64,000 nt of DNA from assembly GCA_963738615.1 (NCBI GenBank), contig CAVTXI010000019.1, positions 310,001 through 374,000 of the forward strand, in the 5' to 3' direction. The position numbers and the translations under genes were made by a program. Shown one piece after another: positions 53,417 to 62,052 of the stretch. The stretch is from CAVTWY01 sp963738615 (GTDB lineage: Bacteria > Pseudomonadota > Gammaproteobacteria > Burkholderiales > Burkholderiaceae_C). The notes under the pieces are model-generated. The model did not search any database, was not told the DNA's origin, and saw nothing but the letters and a program-made list of their open reading frames with translations. Each line of letters opens with the position of its first letter. Position 1 is the first letter of the stretch.

Positions 53417-55033
53417 CTACTGCCGGGCGATCGAAACCTTCTCGATCTCGTTCACCCAGTGCTCGCCGCCGCTGTTGCCGTCGACGAACTGCTTCGTCAT
53501 CGTGAACACCGCATCCGAGAAGCCGCCGACATTCATGATGTCGGCGCGCTCCGCCGCCTGCGAAGTCGCATGCGGCTGAATGTCGATGCACACCAGCTTC
53601 GCCTTCGGGTTGCGCTGCTTCAGCGCTTCCCACTCCTTCATCGTCTGCGTCGCGCCACGATCGAATCGACGCGATTGGGCATCGACCCACGACTCGTTGT
53701 CCGAGACCAGGATCACCACGTCCACCGCGGCACGCTCGCGGTTCAACAGCGCCAGCGGCGCGCTGCAGTTCGTACCCCCGCCGCCGATCGACGCCAGCGC
53801 CTTCGCGTTGGTCATCACGGAATCACGAGCGTTCAGTCGCAACTTCGTCACCACGTCCTGCTCGAACGGCAGCACTCGCGCCTGCGCGTTCTGACGCAGC
53901 ACCGCCGCCGCGACCAAAGCCGCCACGTCGATGCATCGCACCGCTGAAGTCGCCGAGCCGCGCGCGCCCGTCACGGGCGAGCTCATCGAACCCGAAACGT
54001 CCGGGCACACCATCACGCGACCTTCGATCGCCGGCACGTTCGCCACCGACAGCTCCAGCGCGTCTTGCAGCGCGTCACGGACGACTTCGGGCACACCCTC
54101 GTCGCTCGCCTGGTACGCCGCCAGCAACTGGTACGGAAACGCCCGCGCCTTCGCCACCGCCACCGGGTCACGCAGCTTTGCCGCGACCACTTCGGCCATG
54201 CCGTCGATCAGGAACACACCGTGCCGCGCGAAGGTGTTCAGGTTCTGCCGCACCATCTGCCACGAACCCGCTCGTGCGATCTGAGCCCACTGCTCCTTCG
54301 ACAACGGCAGCGCCGTCAACATCTGGAACGGCACATCCGGCACGGCCATCGCAGCCACGCCCGCCGCACCGTCGGCATCGAGCACACGCTTCCACTGCAC
54401 GAACGCCTGCGTGATCGGCGGCAGCGCGGCTTCGTCGTACGACTTGCCGAGCAACCACGCGAACCACGCCGCACGCCAAGCCTCGGTTGCCTCCGTCGCC
54501 GGCTTCGGGTGAACCATCTTCACCACGTCGGCCAGCGACGGCGTTGCCCCCACCGCGGCGTTCAGCAGTTGCTTTTCGCTCGCGGCCAGCAGCCACGCCT
54601 GCACCAACTTCTTCGGACGCGAGCCCAGCGACTTGCGACCCAGCGCGCCGCTTCGCACCATCTGCACGAAGGCACGCAGCGTCTTGCCGTTGTCGATCAC
54701 GCGGTCGAACACCTGCGCCAGCAAGGCAACGTCACGCACCGCCAACGACGCCGCCAGCAGCACCGGCATGTCCTTCATGTGCCCGGCCTGACGCGCATAC
54801 ACCGCGGTCTTCGCGACGAAGTCGGCGTCGACTTGCGCGGCCAACGTCTTCACCGCGTCGAGTTGCGACTGCGCGTTCGCGTAGAAGGTCTGGCTCAGGC
54901 AACCGGTGGCCGCGAGTTGCGCCAACTGGTGCTTCGCGCTCATCGCATACGCCGGCGCAGCTTCGTGGTTCAGCACGTTCGGCTGCGGCAGCAGCTTGCC
55001 CTTCAGCGTGTTGAACAGTTGGGTGTTGACCAT
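53417..55033 (-). CDS. rsr: Ro60-like RNA-binding protein (TROVE plus vWA domains), Rsr
   Basis: 538 residues from the ATG at 55033, with GGAG 8 bases upstream; an in-frame ATG at 55054 adds seven residues. Ro proteins form a ring of helical repeats that binds Y RNAs and the ends of misfolded RNAs. The N-terminal 340 residues are helical (TROVE domain; LKGKLLPQPNVLNHEAAPAY, VYARQAGHMKDMPVLLAASLA). The C-terminal vWA-like domain has the metal motif MVCPDVSGSMSSP near residue 360 and IGGGGTNCSAPLALL, VVILVSDNESW following. It is the first gene of the minus-strand unit and is followed by three Y-RNA-like genes. Confidence 0.95.
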   Translation of the reverse strand: MVNTQLFNTLKGKLLPQPNVLNHEAAPAYAMSAKHQLAQLAATGCLSQTFYANAQSQLDAVKTLAAQVDADFVAKTAVYARQAGHMKDMPVLLAASLAVRDVALLAQVFDRVIDNGKTLRAFVQMVRSGALGRKSLGSRPKKLVQAWLLAASEKQLLNAAVGATPSLADVVKMVHPKPATEATEAWRAAWFAWLLGKSYDEAALPPITQAFVQWKRVLDADGAAGVAAMAVPDVPFQMLTALPLSKEQWAQIARAGSWQMVRQNLNTFARHGVFLIDGMAEVVAAKLRDPVAVAKARAFPYQLLAAYQASDEGVPEVVRDALQDALELSVANVPAIEGRVMVCPDVSGSMSSPVTGARGSATSAVRCIDVAALVAAAVLRQNAQARVLPFEQDVVTKLRLNARDSVMTNAKALASIGGGGTNCSAPLALLNRERAAVDVVILVSDNESWVDAQSRRFDRGATQTMKEWEALKQRNPKAKLVCIDIQPHATSQAAERADIMNVGGFSDAVFTMTKQFVDGNSGGEHWVNEIEKVSIARQ

Positions 55034-55080
55034 GGTGTTGCTCCTTGCATTCAACGTCTTGTGTTTGGTACCTCCTCTAT

Positions 55081-55096
55081 TGCAACGGCTGTGCCA
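55081..55096 (-). promoter_or_regulatory. Sigma-54 promoter of the rsr-rtcBA unit
   Basis: On the minus strand TGGCACAGCCGTTGCA matches the -24/-12 consensus TGGCAC-N5-TTGC with the required 10 bases between GG and GC. The start of transcription should be near 55070, and rsr begins at 55033. RtcR, encoded divergently, is a sigma-54 activator, as expected. Confidence 0.88.
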
Positions 55097-55201
55097 GGCC
55101 CGTCGCGGTTGGACCTTCGGGCGGCAAGTGCTTGTGGCACAAGGCTTTTGCGGCCCACATGGTCTGGTGTAGCGCAGGTGCTCTACCGCGATTGCTAGAA
55201 T

Positions 55202-55215
55202 CTTGACTAGTCAAG
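55202..55215. promoter_or_regulatory. Palindrome, candidate activator site for RtcR
   Basis: CTTGACTAGTCAAG is a perfect 14-base palindrome, 130-145 bases upstream of the predicted rsr transcription start. That distance is usual for enhancer sites of sigma-54 activators. TGCTA and TAGCA flank it, partly extending the symmetry. Binding by RtcR is inferred. Confidence 0.5.
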
Positions 55216-55261
55216 TAGCAGAAGGGATATGAACGAGACGACCACCGTTTTTCGACTCGAG

Positions 55262-55427
55262 CGACAGTCAGCCCTCCCGCCAAGGCGAACAGCTCTGCGC
55301 TCGGCGAGTACCCGTGGCGAGAGCAGCAAAGGTCCAGGCGTATCGACCAGCGCTGCAAAGGCATTCGGCATGCCGACCGTTGGCTTCGTCCAGCGCGGCC
55401 ACGGTCCGCTCGTGTCGTGCAGCGTCA
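55262..55427 (-). pseudogene. Remnant of a VapC-like PIN toxin
   Basis: Pieces in two frames read TLHDTSG, VAALDEANGRHAECL and ALVDTPGPLLLSPRVLAE, the N-terminal half of a PIN toxin with its first Asp in HDTSG. One lost base near the start and one extra T in CTTTGC separate them, and everything after LAE is gone. It follows the intact antitoxin-like gene directly. Confidence 0.65.
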
Positions 55428-55637
55428 GTCCCTGCCGAAGCGCTCGAGAGCGCAGTCCACCTCTTCCGACAGGTCGGGCTTGCCGCTCACGAGCAGTGGC
55501 AACCGTGGCCGCGGGGGCATTGCCTGCGCCGTGAACACGCGTAGCGCCTCGAGCACGATCTCGGCTTCGGTCACGCCGCGTTCGACTGCCAGCCGACCAA
55601 GCGCGCGCTTCAGATCTTCGGGGATGTCAATGTTCAT
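55425..55637 (-). CDS. Ribbon-helix-helix antitoxin-like protein
   Basis: 70 residues from the ATG at 55637, with GAGGC before it; an in-frame ATG at 55658 would overlap rtcR further. MNIDIPEDLKRALGRLAVERGVTEAEIVLEALRVF is a short strand plus two helices typical of CopG/VapB antitoxins. The tail (KPDLSEEVDCALERFGRD) would fold on a PIN toxin. The toxin gene behind it is only a fragment, so this is an orphan antitoxin, perhaps kept as a DNA-binding protein. Confidence 0.75.
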   Translation of the reverse strand: MNIDIPEDLKRALGRLAVERGVTEAEIVLEALRVFTAQAMPPRPRLPLLVSGKPDLSEEVDCALERFGRD

Positions 55638-55667
55638 CTTTGCCTCGCTATGCATCATGACCCTATC

Positions 55668-57275
55668 GTGAAGAAGACCACCGTCATCGGCTTCCTCGGC
55701 AGCCAACTCGACGGCGGCCTGGGTGCCGGCCGCTGGGAGAAGTGGCGCCCCACGGTCGCGTTGACCCAATACCAAGACACGCAGGTCGACCGCCTCGAGC
55801 TGCTTCATTCGCGGCAACACGAGGCGCTGGCCCGGCTGGTGCAGAAGGACATCGCGACCGTGTCGCCCGAGACCGAGGTGCACCTGGTGCCGATGGACGT
55901 GAAGGACCCGTGGGACTTCGGCGAGATGTATGGGCTGCTGTACGACTGGGCGCGCGGCTAAGCCTTCGACACCACGCGCGAGCAGGTGTGGGTGCACATC
56001 ACCACGGGCACGCACGTCGCGCAGATCTGCCTCTTCCTGCTGGTCGAGTCGCGCTTCATTCCCGGCGTGCTGCTGCAGACCGCGCCGCCGAAGAAGCAAC
56101 GTCAGGGCGACGCGGGCAGCTTTACGTTGATCGACCTGGACCTGTCGCGTTACGACGTGATCGCCCAGCGGTTCGCGCGTGAGCAGCGCGATGCGCTCGC
56201 GTTCTTGAAGAGCGGCATCGCGACGCGCAACAAGGCGTTCAACGCGCTGATCGAGGAGATCGAGCGCGTGGCCGTGCGTTCGCGCGCGCCGATTCTTCTG
56301 ACAGGGCCTACCGGCGCCGGCAAGTCGCATCTGGCGCGGCGCATGTACGAATTGAAGAAGGCGCGCCATCAGGTCAGCGGGCCGTTCGTCGAAGTGAACT
56401 GCGCGACGTTGCGCGGCGACGGCGCGGCGTCGACGCTGTTCGGGCACAAGAAGGGCGCGTTCACCGGTGCGGCCGCCGACCGGCCGGGTCTGCTGCGCAG
56501 CGCGCACGAGGGCGTGCTGTTTCTCGACGAGATCGGCGAATTGGGCCCCGACGAGCAGGCGATGCTGCTGAAGGCCGTGGAGGAGAAGCGCTTCCTGCCG
56601 ATGGGCAGCGACCGCGAGGTGACGAGCGACTTTCAGCTGATCGCCGGCACGAACCGCGATCTGCGGATTGATGTGGCGCAGGGGCGGTTTCGCGAAGACC
56701 TGTACGCGCGCATCAACCTGTGGGCCTACACGCTGCCGGGGTTGTCGGGCCGGCGCGAAGACATCGAACCCAACGTGGAACACCTGCTGGCGCGCGACAG
56801 CGCCGAGAACGGCCGCGCCGTGCGTTTCGCGACCGAAGCCAAGGCGCGATACCTGGCCTTCGCGCAATCGCACGACGCGCAGTGGAGCGGCAACTTCCGC
56901 GACCTGGCGTCGAGCATCACGCGGCTGGCGACGCTGGCCGACGGCGGGCGCATCACCACGGCGCAGGTCGACGGTGAGATCGAGCGGCTGACGTGGATGT
57001 GGCAGCGGTCATCGGGCGACGACAACCGAAGTAATGACGACATCGATCTGGCCGCGCTGCTTCAAGAGGAGTTGCTCGAGCAACTCGACCTCTTCGACCG
57101 CGTTCAACTCGAGTCCGTGATCCGCGTGTGCCGCCAGTCACGCAACCTGTCTGACGCCGGCCGCAAGCTGTTCGATCGCTCGCGCGAGCAGCGCAGCGTG
57201 ATCAACGATGCGGACCGGCTTCGGAAGTACCTGCAGAAGTTCGGGCTGGCGTGGGACGCAATCACGCCAGCCTGA
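55668..57275 (+). pseudogene. rtcR: RtcR, sigma-54 activator of RNA repair, with an in-frame stop in the sensor domain
   Basis: About 535 residues from a GTG at 55668 (ATG 55650 also in frame). The N-terminal CARF sensor reads VKKTTVIGFLGSQLDGG and MDVKDPWDFGEMYGLLYDWARG, then TAA at 55959-55961 where relatives have Tyr (RGYxF), and continues in frame with AFDTTREQVWVHITTGTHVAQICLFLLVESR. The AAA+ domain is intact: TGPTGAGKSHLARR, the sigma-54 contact loop GAFTGA, Walker B VLFLDEIGELG, and a Fis-type helix-turn-helix at the end (LESVIRVCRQSRNLSDAGRKLFDRSR). A GTG at 55986 could restart translation and give a protein lacking the sensor's first half. In E. coli removal of the sensor makes RtcR constitutively active. 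Whether the stop is real is open. Confidence 0.9.
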
Positions 57276-57298
57276 CCACACAACAATCCGACGACGCG

Positions 57299-59275
57299 TC
57301 AACGCCCCGTCGTCGCCTCGAACGGCGCCCGCCGCAAATCAAGCGCCGGATTGCGGTCGAAGAAGTTGAACGGCCGCAGTTCGAACTTCGTCTTCTTCAT
57401 CGACATCACCGGCCAGTCTTCGGCCTGCGTGATGTGGTGGTGACCCATCGTGATCCACAACACGATGTCGCGGTTGACCAAGCTCTCGCGGTTCGCTTGG
57501 TACTGAGGTAAACCGGGCGAGCCAGGGTGCTGGTTGGGCGTGTCGCCCGCAGCGAATCGTTCGTCGGGGTGGTAGGCGGTGACCCACAGCGGGTGGCCGA
57601 TGAAGGCGGCACGTTCGTAGTCGGCCGGGGCCATCAGCGGCTCTTCGGTATCGTGGCTCTCGAGCACGTAGCTGACGGGTTCACCCAGGCTGTTGCTGCG
57701 GTTCGGGTTGGTCACGCGCCACATCGCGTGATCGTGGTGCTCGACCCTGCCGTGCGACTCGTTGTCGACGACTTCGTCTTCGCGTGTCCACACGGTGCGC
57801 CGCGGCCCCGGGGCGTGGGTCTTGCGCATGTGGCCCAGCACGAAGCTGTTCGCTGCGCCATCGACGTCGACGTCGAGCCTGAAGTTGAAGTGGTGGCTGT
57901 GGTACGGCGCCACGAGGTACGGCGCGATCGGCGCGCTGGTGCGGCGGTCGCCCTCGCCACCCATCGCGTTGGGCACAGCCTTCGGTGCGTCGATGCCGGT
58001 CAGGCCGACCTCGGCGCGCACGATGCCGTTCTGCGTGAACACCCAGTCGATCAGGTAGTCGTAGTTGCCGACCTGCGAGATGCTGCGCACCACCAGCTCG
58101 ACCGCGGCGCGGCCTTCGTAGGCGGCGCGGAAGCTTTCGAAGTGGCGCCACGAGGGGTCGCCGGTCAGGCGCTCGAAGATGCCGACCACGCGCGGCAGCG
58201 GCAGCGGCACGACCGGCAGGCTTGGGTCGGGAAGCGCCGCGGAGATCAAACCGTCGAGCAGCACCGCGTTGTCGGGCACGTCGAGCCCCGGCACGAGCGG
58301 CGAGCCGAACAGGCCCATGCCGTATTCGCCTTCGTCCATGTAGGTGCGGTAGAACCAGTTCTGACCCGGGTCTTGATACGGCACGAAGACCTCGGACAGC
58401 GAGCCCTGGTACAGCACCGAGCGACCGTCGTACGTGACCAGCGAAATAACCTGCCCGGCGCGGCGCTCGTAGCGCACGTGGAAGCGCCACTTCTGCCATT
58501 CGACGAAGTTGCCGTTGACCGTGAAGTTGGCGCCCTGCGGCTGCACCATGCGGATGGGCTTCAGCGCGGGCCGCAGGCCCGTCAACGCGCCAACGGTCGC
58601 TTCGTCGAACTCGTGCGAGGCGGTCGGCACCGGCACGACGCCGGTGTCCAGCACCTGGATCACGCGCTTGTCGTCCAGGTCGATGATCGCCTGAATGCCT
58701 TCGATCGGCTTCGCATACAGGTTGATGTTGCCGCCGGTGGTGTCGTACATCTGCGCCTTGACGATGCGCCTGCGCTCTTCGGGCAGGCCGAAGCTGCCGG
58801 GGGTGAGCGGCGTGACCAGCACGTTGCGCAACTGATCCGCGGTGCGGATGCCGCGCTTGGCCAACGCGGCCAGGAACGCCGGGTCTTCGAACGCGAAACT
58901 GAAGTCGAGAACTTCGTTGATCGTGATGCCAAGCTGGCCCTGGCTGCGCGGTATCAACTGCGGCGCGGTGTACGTGCGCGTGCTCAGATTCACCACGCTC
59001 TTGAAGCTGCGCTTTTCCTGGCGCCAATAGACATAGGCCTGACGATCGCCCGCACGGCCGCTGGCGACGGCGGCTTTGTCGGGCTCTCGAAGCTCCACGG
59101 TCTGGAACACCGCGCCGGTTTTCGCTGCGCCGCCTCGCAGCAGGATGTTCGCGGCACCGACGATTTCGTCGGCATTCAGCGGGTCGAGTGGGTGCGCGAT
59201 GGTGGCCACCGCCGCGAAGGCCAGTGCCAGGGTGGCCCCGGTGCGTGCAAGGGCCGATGGAAGGGACGAGCGCAT
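57299..59275 (-). CDS. Copper-containing primary-amine oxidase
   Basis: 658 residues from the ATG at 59275, preceded by GGAGA. A signal peptide is visible (TGATLALAFAAVATIAHP), placing it in the periplasm. The enzyme oxidises primary amines to aldehydes with release of ammonia and H2O2. The Tyr that becomes topaquinone is at about residue 405 (SQVGNYDYLIDW, consensus N-Y-D/E) and the catalytic base Asp at about 314 (YMDEGEYGMG). Copper ligands are the His pair in PYHSHHFNFRLD and the third His in MGHHHITQAEDWPVMS. It may supply nitrogen or carbon from amines. Confidence 0.94.
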   Translation of the reverse strand: MRSSLPSALARTGATLALAFAAVATIAHPLDPLNADEIVGAANILLRGGAAKTGAVFQTVELREPDKAAVASGRAGDRQAYVYWRQEKRSFKSVVNLSTRTYTAPQLIPRSQGQLGITINEVLDFSFAFEDPAFLAALAKRGIRTADQLRNVLVTPLTPGSFGLPEERRRIVKAQMYDTTGGNINLYAKPIEGIQAIIDLDDKRVIQVLDTGVVPVPTASHEFDEATVGALTGLRPALKPIRMVQPQGANFTVNGNFVEWQKWRFHVRYERRAGQVISLVTYDGRSVLYQGSLSEVFVPYQDPGQNWFYRTYMDEGEYGMGLFGSPLVPGLDVPDNAVLLDGLISAALPDPSLPVVPLPLPRVVGIFERLTGDPSWRHFESFRAAYEGRAAVELVVRSISQVGNYDYLIDWVFTQNGIVRAEVGLTGIDAPKAVPNAMGGEGDRRTSAPIAPYLVAPYHSHHFNFRLDVDVDGAANSFVLGHMRKTHAPGPRRTVWTREDEVVDNESHGRVEHHDHAMWRVTNPNRSNSLGEPVSYVLESHDTEEPLMAPADYERAAFIGHPLWVTAYHPDERFAAGDTPNQHPGSPGLPQYQANRESLVNRDIVLWITMGHHHITQAEDWPVMSMKKTKFELRPFNFFDRNPALDLRRAPFEATTGR

Positions 59276-59367
59276 CGATGTCTCCACAGTGGTTGTTGTG
59301 CCCTCACGCTACCCCGTGCGACCCCTGGTGTCCACCGTGCTTGCGCCACCAGCGCCATCCCTGGATC

Positions 59368-60207
59368 TCACCCCACGCGCAACTGCCGCGCCACCTCTTC
59401 CAACCGCGCGTCCTCGATCTCACGCAGCACACCCGACAAGTCCACCGCGCCGCGCTTGGGCTCGTAGCGGCCCGTTAGCGGCGTGTCGATCTCGAGCATG
59501 CCGCTGGCGAAGATCGACCAGATCTCGGGGCCGTACTGCGTGCCGAGCAACTGCGGCGCATGGCGGCCGAAGTAGTTGCGCAGGTTGTTCACGTCGCGAA
59601 TCAACATCCGCGGCGCGTGGTTGTTGCCGGCCGCGTCTACAGCCTGCGGCAGATCGATGATCACCGGGCCGTCGGCGGCCATCAGCACGTTGAACTCCGA
59701 CAGGTCACCGTGAATGACGCCGGCGCACAGCATGCGCACCACCTCGCCGATCAACGTCGTGTGGTGCTGCATGGCCTGCGCGGCGCTGAACGACAAATCA
59801 TTCAGCCGCGGGGCGGCATCGCCCTGTGCGTCGGTCACCAGCTCCATCAACAACACACCATCGTGAAAGACGCTGGGCCGCGGCACACGAACACCGGCCT
59901 CGGCGAGCCGATACAAAGCATCAACCTCGGCGCTGCGCCATGCGGCCTCGCGTTCTTCACGCCCGAACTTCGTGCCCTTGGCCATCGCCCGCGCTTGGCG
60001 GCTGTTCTTGACTTTGCGGTTCTCGGTGTAGTCGACCGCCTGCCGAAAGCTGCGCTGATGCGCTTCCTTGTAGATCTTGGCCGCACGAATCTCGTCGCCG
60101 CAACGGACGACGTAGACGTTGGCCTCTTTGCCGCTTTTCAGTTGGCGCACGACGCTGTCGATCAGGCCTTCGGACATCAGGCCCTGCAAGCGGGCGGGGG
60201 TCTTCAT
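59368..60207 (-). CDS. RIO-family serine protein kinase
   Basis: 279 residues. The N-terminal glycine-poor loop and ATP Lys (LKSGKEANVYVVRCGDEIRAAKIYK) are followed by a charged flexible segment (YTENRKVKNSRQARAMAKGTKFG) typical of RIO kinases. The catalytic loop is VIHGDLSEFNVLM near residue 180 and the metal-binding loop IIDLPQAVD near 195. Bacterial members of this class are single genes whose target is mostly unknown. The hybrid kinase gene lies 4 bases upstream, so the two are probably cotranscribed. Confidence 0.9.
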   Translation of the reverse strand: MKTPARLQGLMSEGLIDSVVRQLKSGKEANVYVVRCGDEIRAAKIYKEAHQRSFRQAVDYTENRKVKNSRQARAMAKGTKFGREEREAAWRSAEVDALYRLAEAGVRVPRPSVFHDGVLLMELVTDAQGDAAPRLNDLSFSAAQAMQHHTTLIGEVVRMLCAGVIHGDLSEFNVLMAADGPVIIDLPQAVDAAGNNHAPRMLIRDVNNLRNYFGRHAPQLLGTQYGPEIWSIFASGMLEIDTPLTGRYEPKRGAVDLSGVLREIEDARLEEVARQLRVG

Positions 60208-60211
60208 CGAC

Positions 60212-61777
60212 TCAGCGCCCCCGCACCGCGCGCAGCAGGCTGTCGACGTTGCTGCTGGCGTCGAATACCGCCACCGCGCCGGCTTTGATCATCGCCTCGC
60301 GGTCGGCGACGTGCGCTGCATCGACCAGTCCGACGATGCGCAGCGCCGGGCGTTCCTGGGACGCGCGCCGCGCGGTCTGCACGCCGCCCAGGTCGCGCAT
60401 CGTCAGGCACAGCAGCAGCGTGTCGGGCTCGAGCAGACGCGTCAGCGCCAGCGCCTCGTGGCCACTCGACGCTTCGCCGACCACCTTGATGTCGCTGCGC
60501 GTGGTCAGCAGCGCCGCAAGCGCCTTGCGGGTCAGCGCGCGGCCGTCGGCGATCAGCACGCGCACCTGCGGCGCGGCGCCGCCCGCTTGGGCCGACGCGG
60601 CGCGGCCATTCGACGGCAGCAGCTCGCCGTCCACCGGCACCAGCAGCGTCAACCGTGTGCCCTGGCCGGGCGCACTTTCCAGCTCGACCCTGCCGCCGAG
60701 CAGTTCCAGCCGCTGGCGAATGCTGTCCAGGCCGAAATGCACGACCCCACCGCCGCGCAGACCCTCCTGCGGCACGCTGTCCGCATCGAAGCCCATGCCG
60801 GCGTCGTGAATGCGGATGCGCAGGTGTTCGGCGTCGGCCCAAGCGGCGTCGATGCTGGCGCACGGCACGCCCGCGTGCTTGACGACGTTGAACAGCGCTT
60901 CGCGGATCGACTGGAAGACCAGCACGCGCACGTCTTCGCGCTCGATCACGCAGCTTGGGTCGACGTCCAGCGTCACCGTCAGCCCGTGCGTGTCGTGCAT
61001 CCATCGCGCCAGCCACCGCAAGCCGTCGAGCAGGCCGGGCTCATGCAGCATCGCCGGGTGCAGCTCGGCGACCAAGGTGCGCGTGATCTCGATCGCACGT
61101 TGCACAAGATCCGCCAGTCGCGCTTCGGCTTCATCGCGTGCACGGCCGCCGACGGCCATGTGCAACTCGTCGAGCCCGAACTTCGCGCCGACGAGGAACT
61201 GTTGAAGCTCGTCATGCAGCACCGTCGCCAGGCGTTCGCGCTCCTGCTGTTCGGTCAGCGTCAACACGCTCGCCAGGCGCGTGAGCTGTTCGCCGCGCTG
61301 GCGCAAGACCGCTTCGCGAACCCTCGCGCGCCGACGCAGCGCGTCGCGCGCGGCTTGCAGGGCCAGTTGGGTCTGCTTGCGCTCGGTGATGTCGAAGTCG
61401 ATGCCGGTGACGCAGATGGCTGCGCCGGCCGCATCGCGTCCGACGTGCCGTATGCGCTGCCGCCACACGATGCGGCCACCCGGCAGCACCGCACGGAACT
61501 CGATCGTGACCGGCTCGTCACCGGGCAGCGCCATCAGACGGCCCAGACGGTCCCGATCGTCGGGGTGGATGCGTTCGAGCCAGGATGGGAGGTCGCGCGG
61601 CGCGTCGTCGTCGTCGTCGAAACCGTACAGGACGCGCAGGCGCTCGTCGGACGTGAGCACGCCGTCCTGCGCGTTCCAGGTCCACACGCCCGCACCCGCA
61701 GCCGCCAGCGCCTCACGCAGTTGCGTCTCGCCGCCCTCCTGTGCCGGCTCGCCCGGTGCTCGCTCCACTTCCGCCAC
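60212..61777 (-). CDS. PAS-containing NarX-type histidine kinase with degenerate receiver domain
   Basis: 521 residues from a GTG at 61777, chosen for the AGGGAG site just before it; the frame stays open to a TTG at 61861. A PAS domain is near residues 20-140 (GVWTWNAQDGVLTSDERL, GIDFDITERKQ). The HisKA_3 dimerisation box with the phospho-accepting His is ERLATVLHDELQQFLVGAKFGLDEL near residue 195. The ATP-binding domain has IREALFNVVKHAG, IHDAGMGFD and FGLDSIRQRLELLGG. The C-terminal receiver (RVLIADGRALTRKALAALL) has Cys instead of the phospho-accepting Asp (LEPDTLLLCLTMRDLGG) and Gly in place of one acidic residue, so it probably cannot be phosphorylated. It is coupled to the RIO kinase. 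Confidence 0.87.
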   Translation of the reverse strand: MAEVERAPGEPAQEGGETQLREALAAAGAGVWTWNAQDGVLTSDERLRVLYGFDDDDDAPRDLPSWLERIHPDDRDRLGRLMALPGDEPVTIEFRAVLPGGRIVWRQRIRHVGRDAAGAAICVTGIDFDITERKQTQLALQAARDALRRRARVREAVLRQRGEQLTRLASVLTLTEQQERERLATVLHDELQQFLVGAKFGLDELHMAVGGRARDEAEARLADLVQRAIEITRTLVAELHPAMLHEPGLLDGLRWLARWMHDTHGLTVTLDVDPSCVIEREDVRVLVFQSIREALFNVVKHAGVPCASIDAAWADAEHLRIRIHDAGMGFDADSVPQEGLRGGGVVHFGLDSIRQRLELLGGRVELESAPGQGTRLTLLVPVDGELLPSNGRAASAQAGGAAPQVRVLIADGRALTRKALAALLTTRSDIKVVGEASSGHEALALTRLLEPDTLLLCLTMRDLGGVQTARRASQERPALRIVGLVDAAHVADREAMIKAGAVAVFDASSNVDSLLRAVRGR

Positions 61778-62052
61778 CTGTTGCTCCCTCACGTGCCGAC
61801 ACGGCTCGCGTTGATGACCCGCCGCTCTGGACAGCGATGACACGCGAGTCGCCGAGCGCAAACGATCCTAGTTCGATTCATCGACGCACTGGGTCACCAT
61901 CGGCAACGGTCCGATCGGCGGGCAGGTTCGGGCTTGGCGGCGCCGGCAGGCGGTGACGACGCCCTGACTTGTGAAGGCTCAATGACGCACGGATTCATGC
62001 GCCTAGGCTGTCGCCATCACCTTCGCCATCACCTTCACCTCGAGGCCTGACC

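Noticed and set aside
55155..55195. tRNA-like fragment GGTAGAGCACCTGCGCTAC on the minus strand near the rsr promoter
   Set aside because: Only a D-arm-like piece is present; no matching acceptor or T-arm could be paired. Chance or a very old relic.
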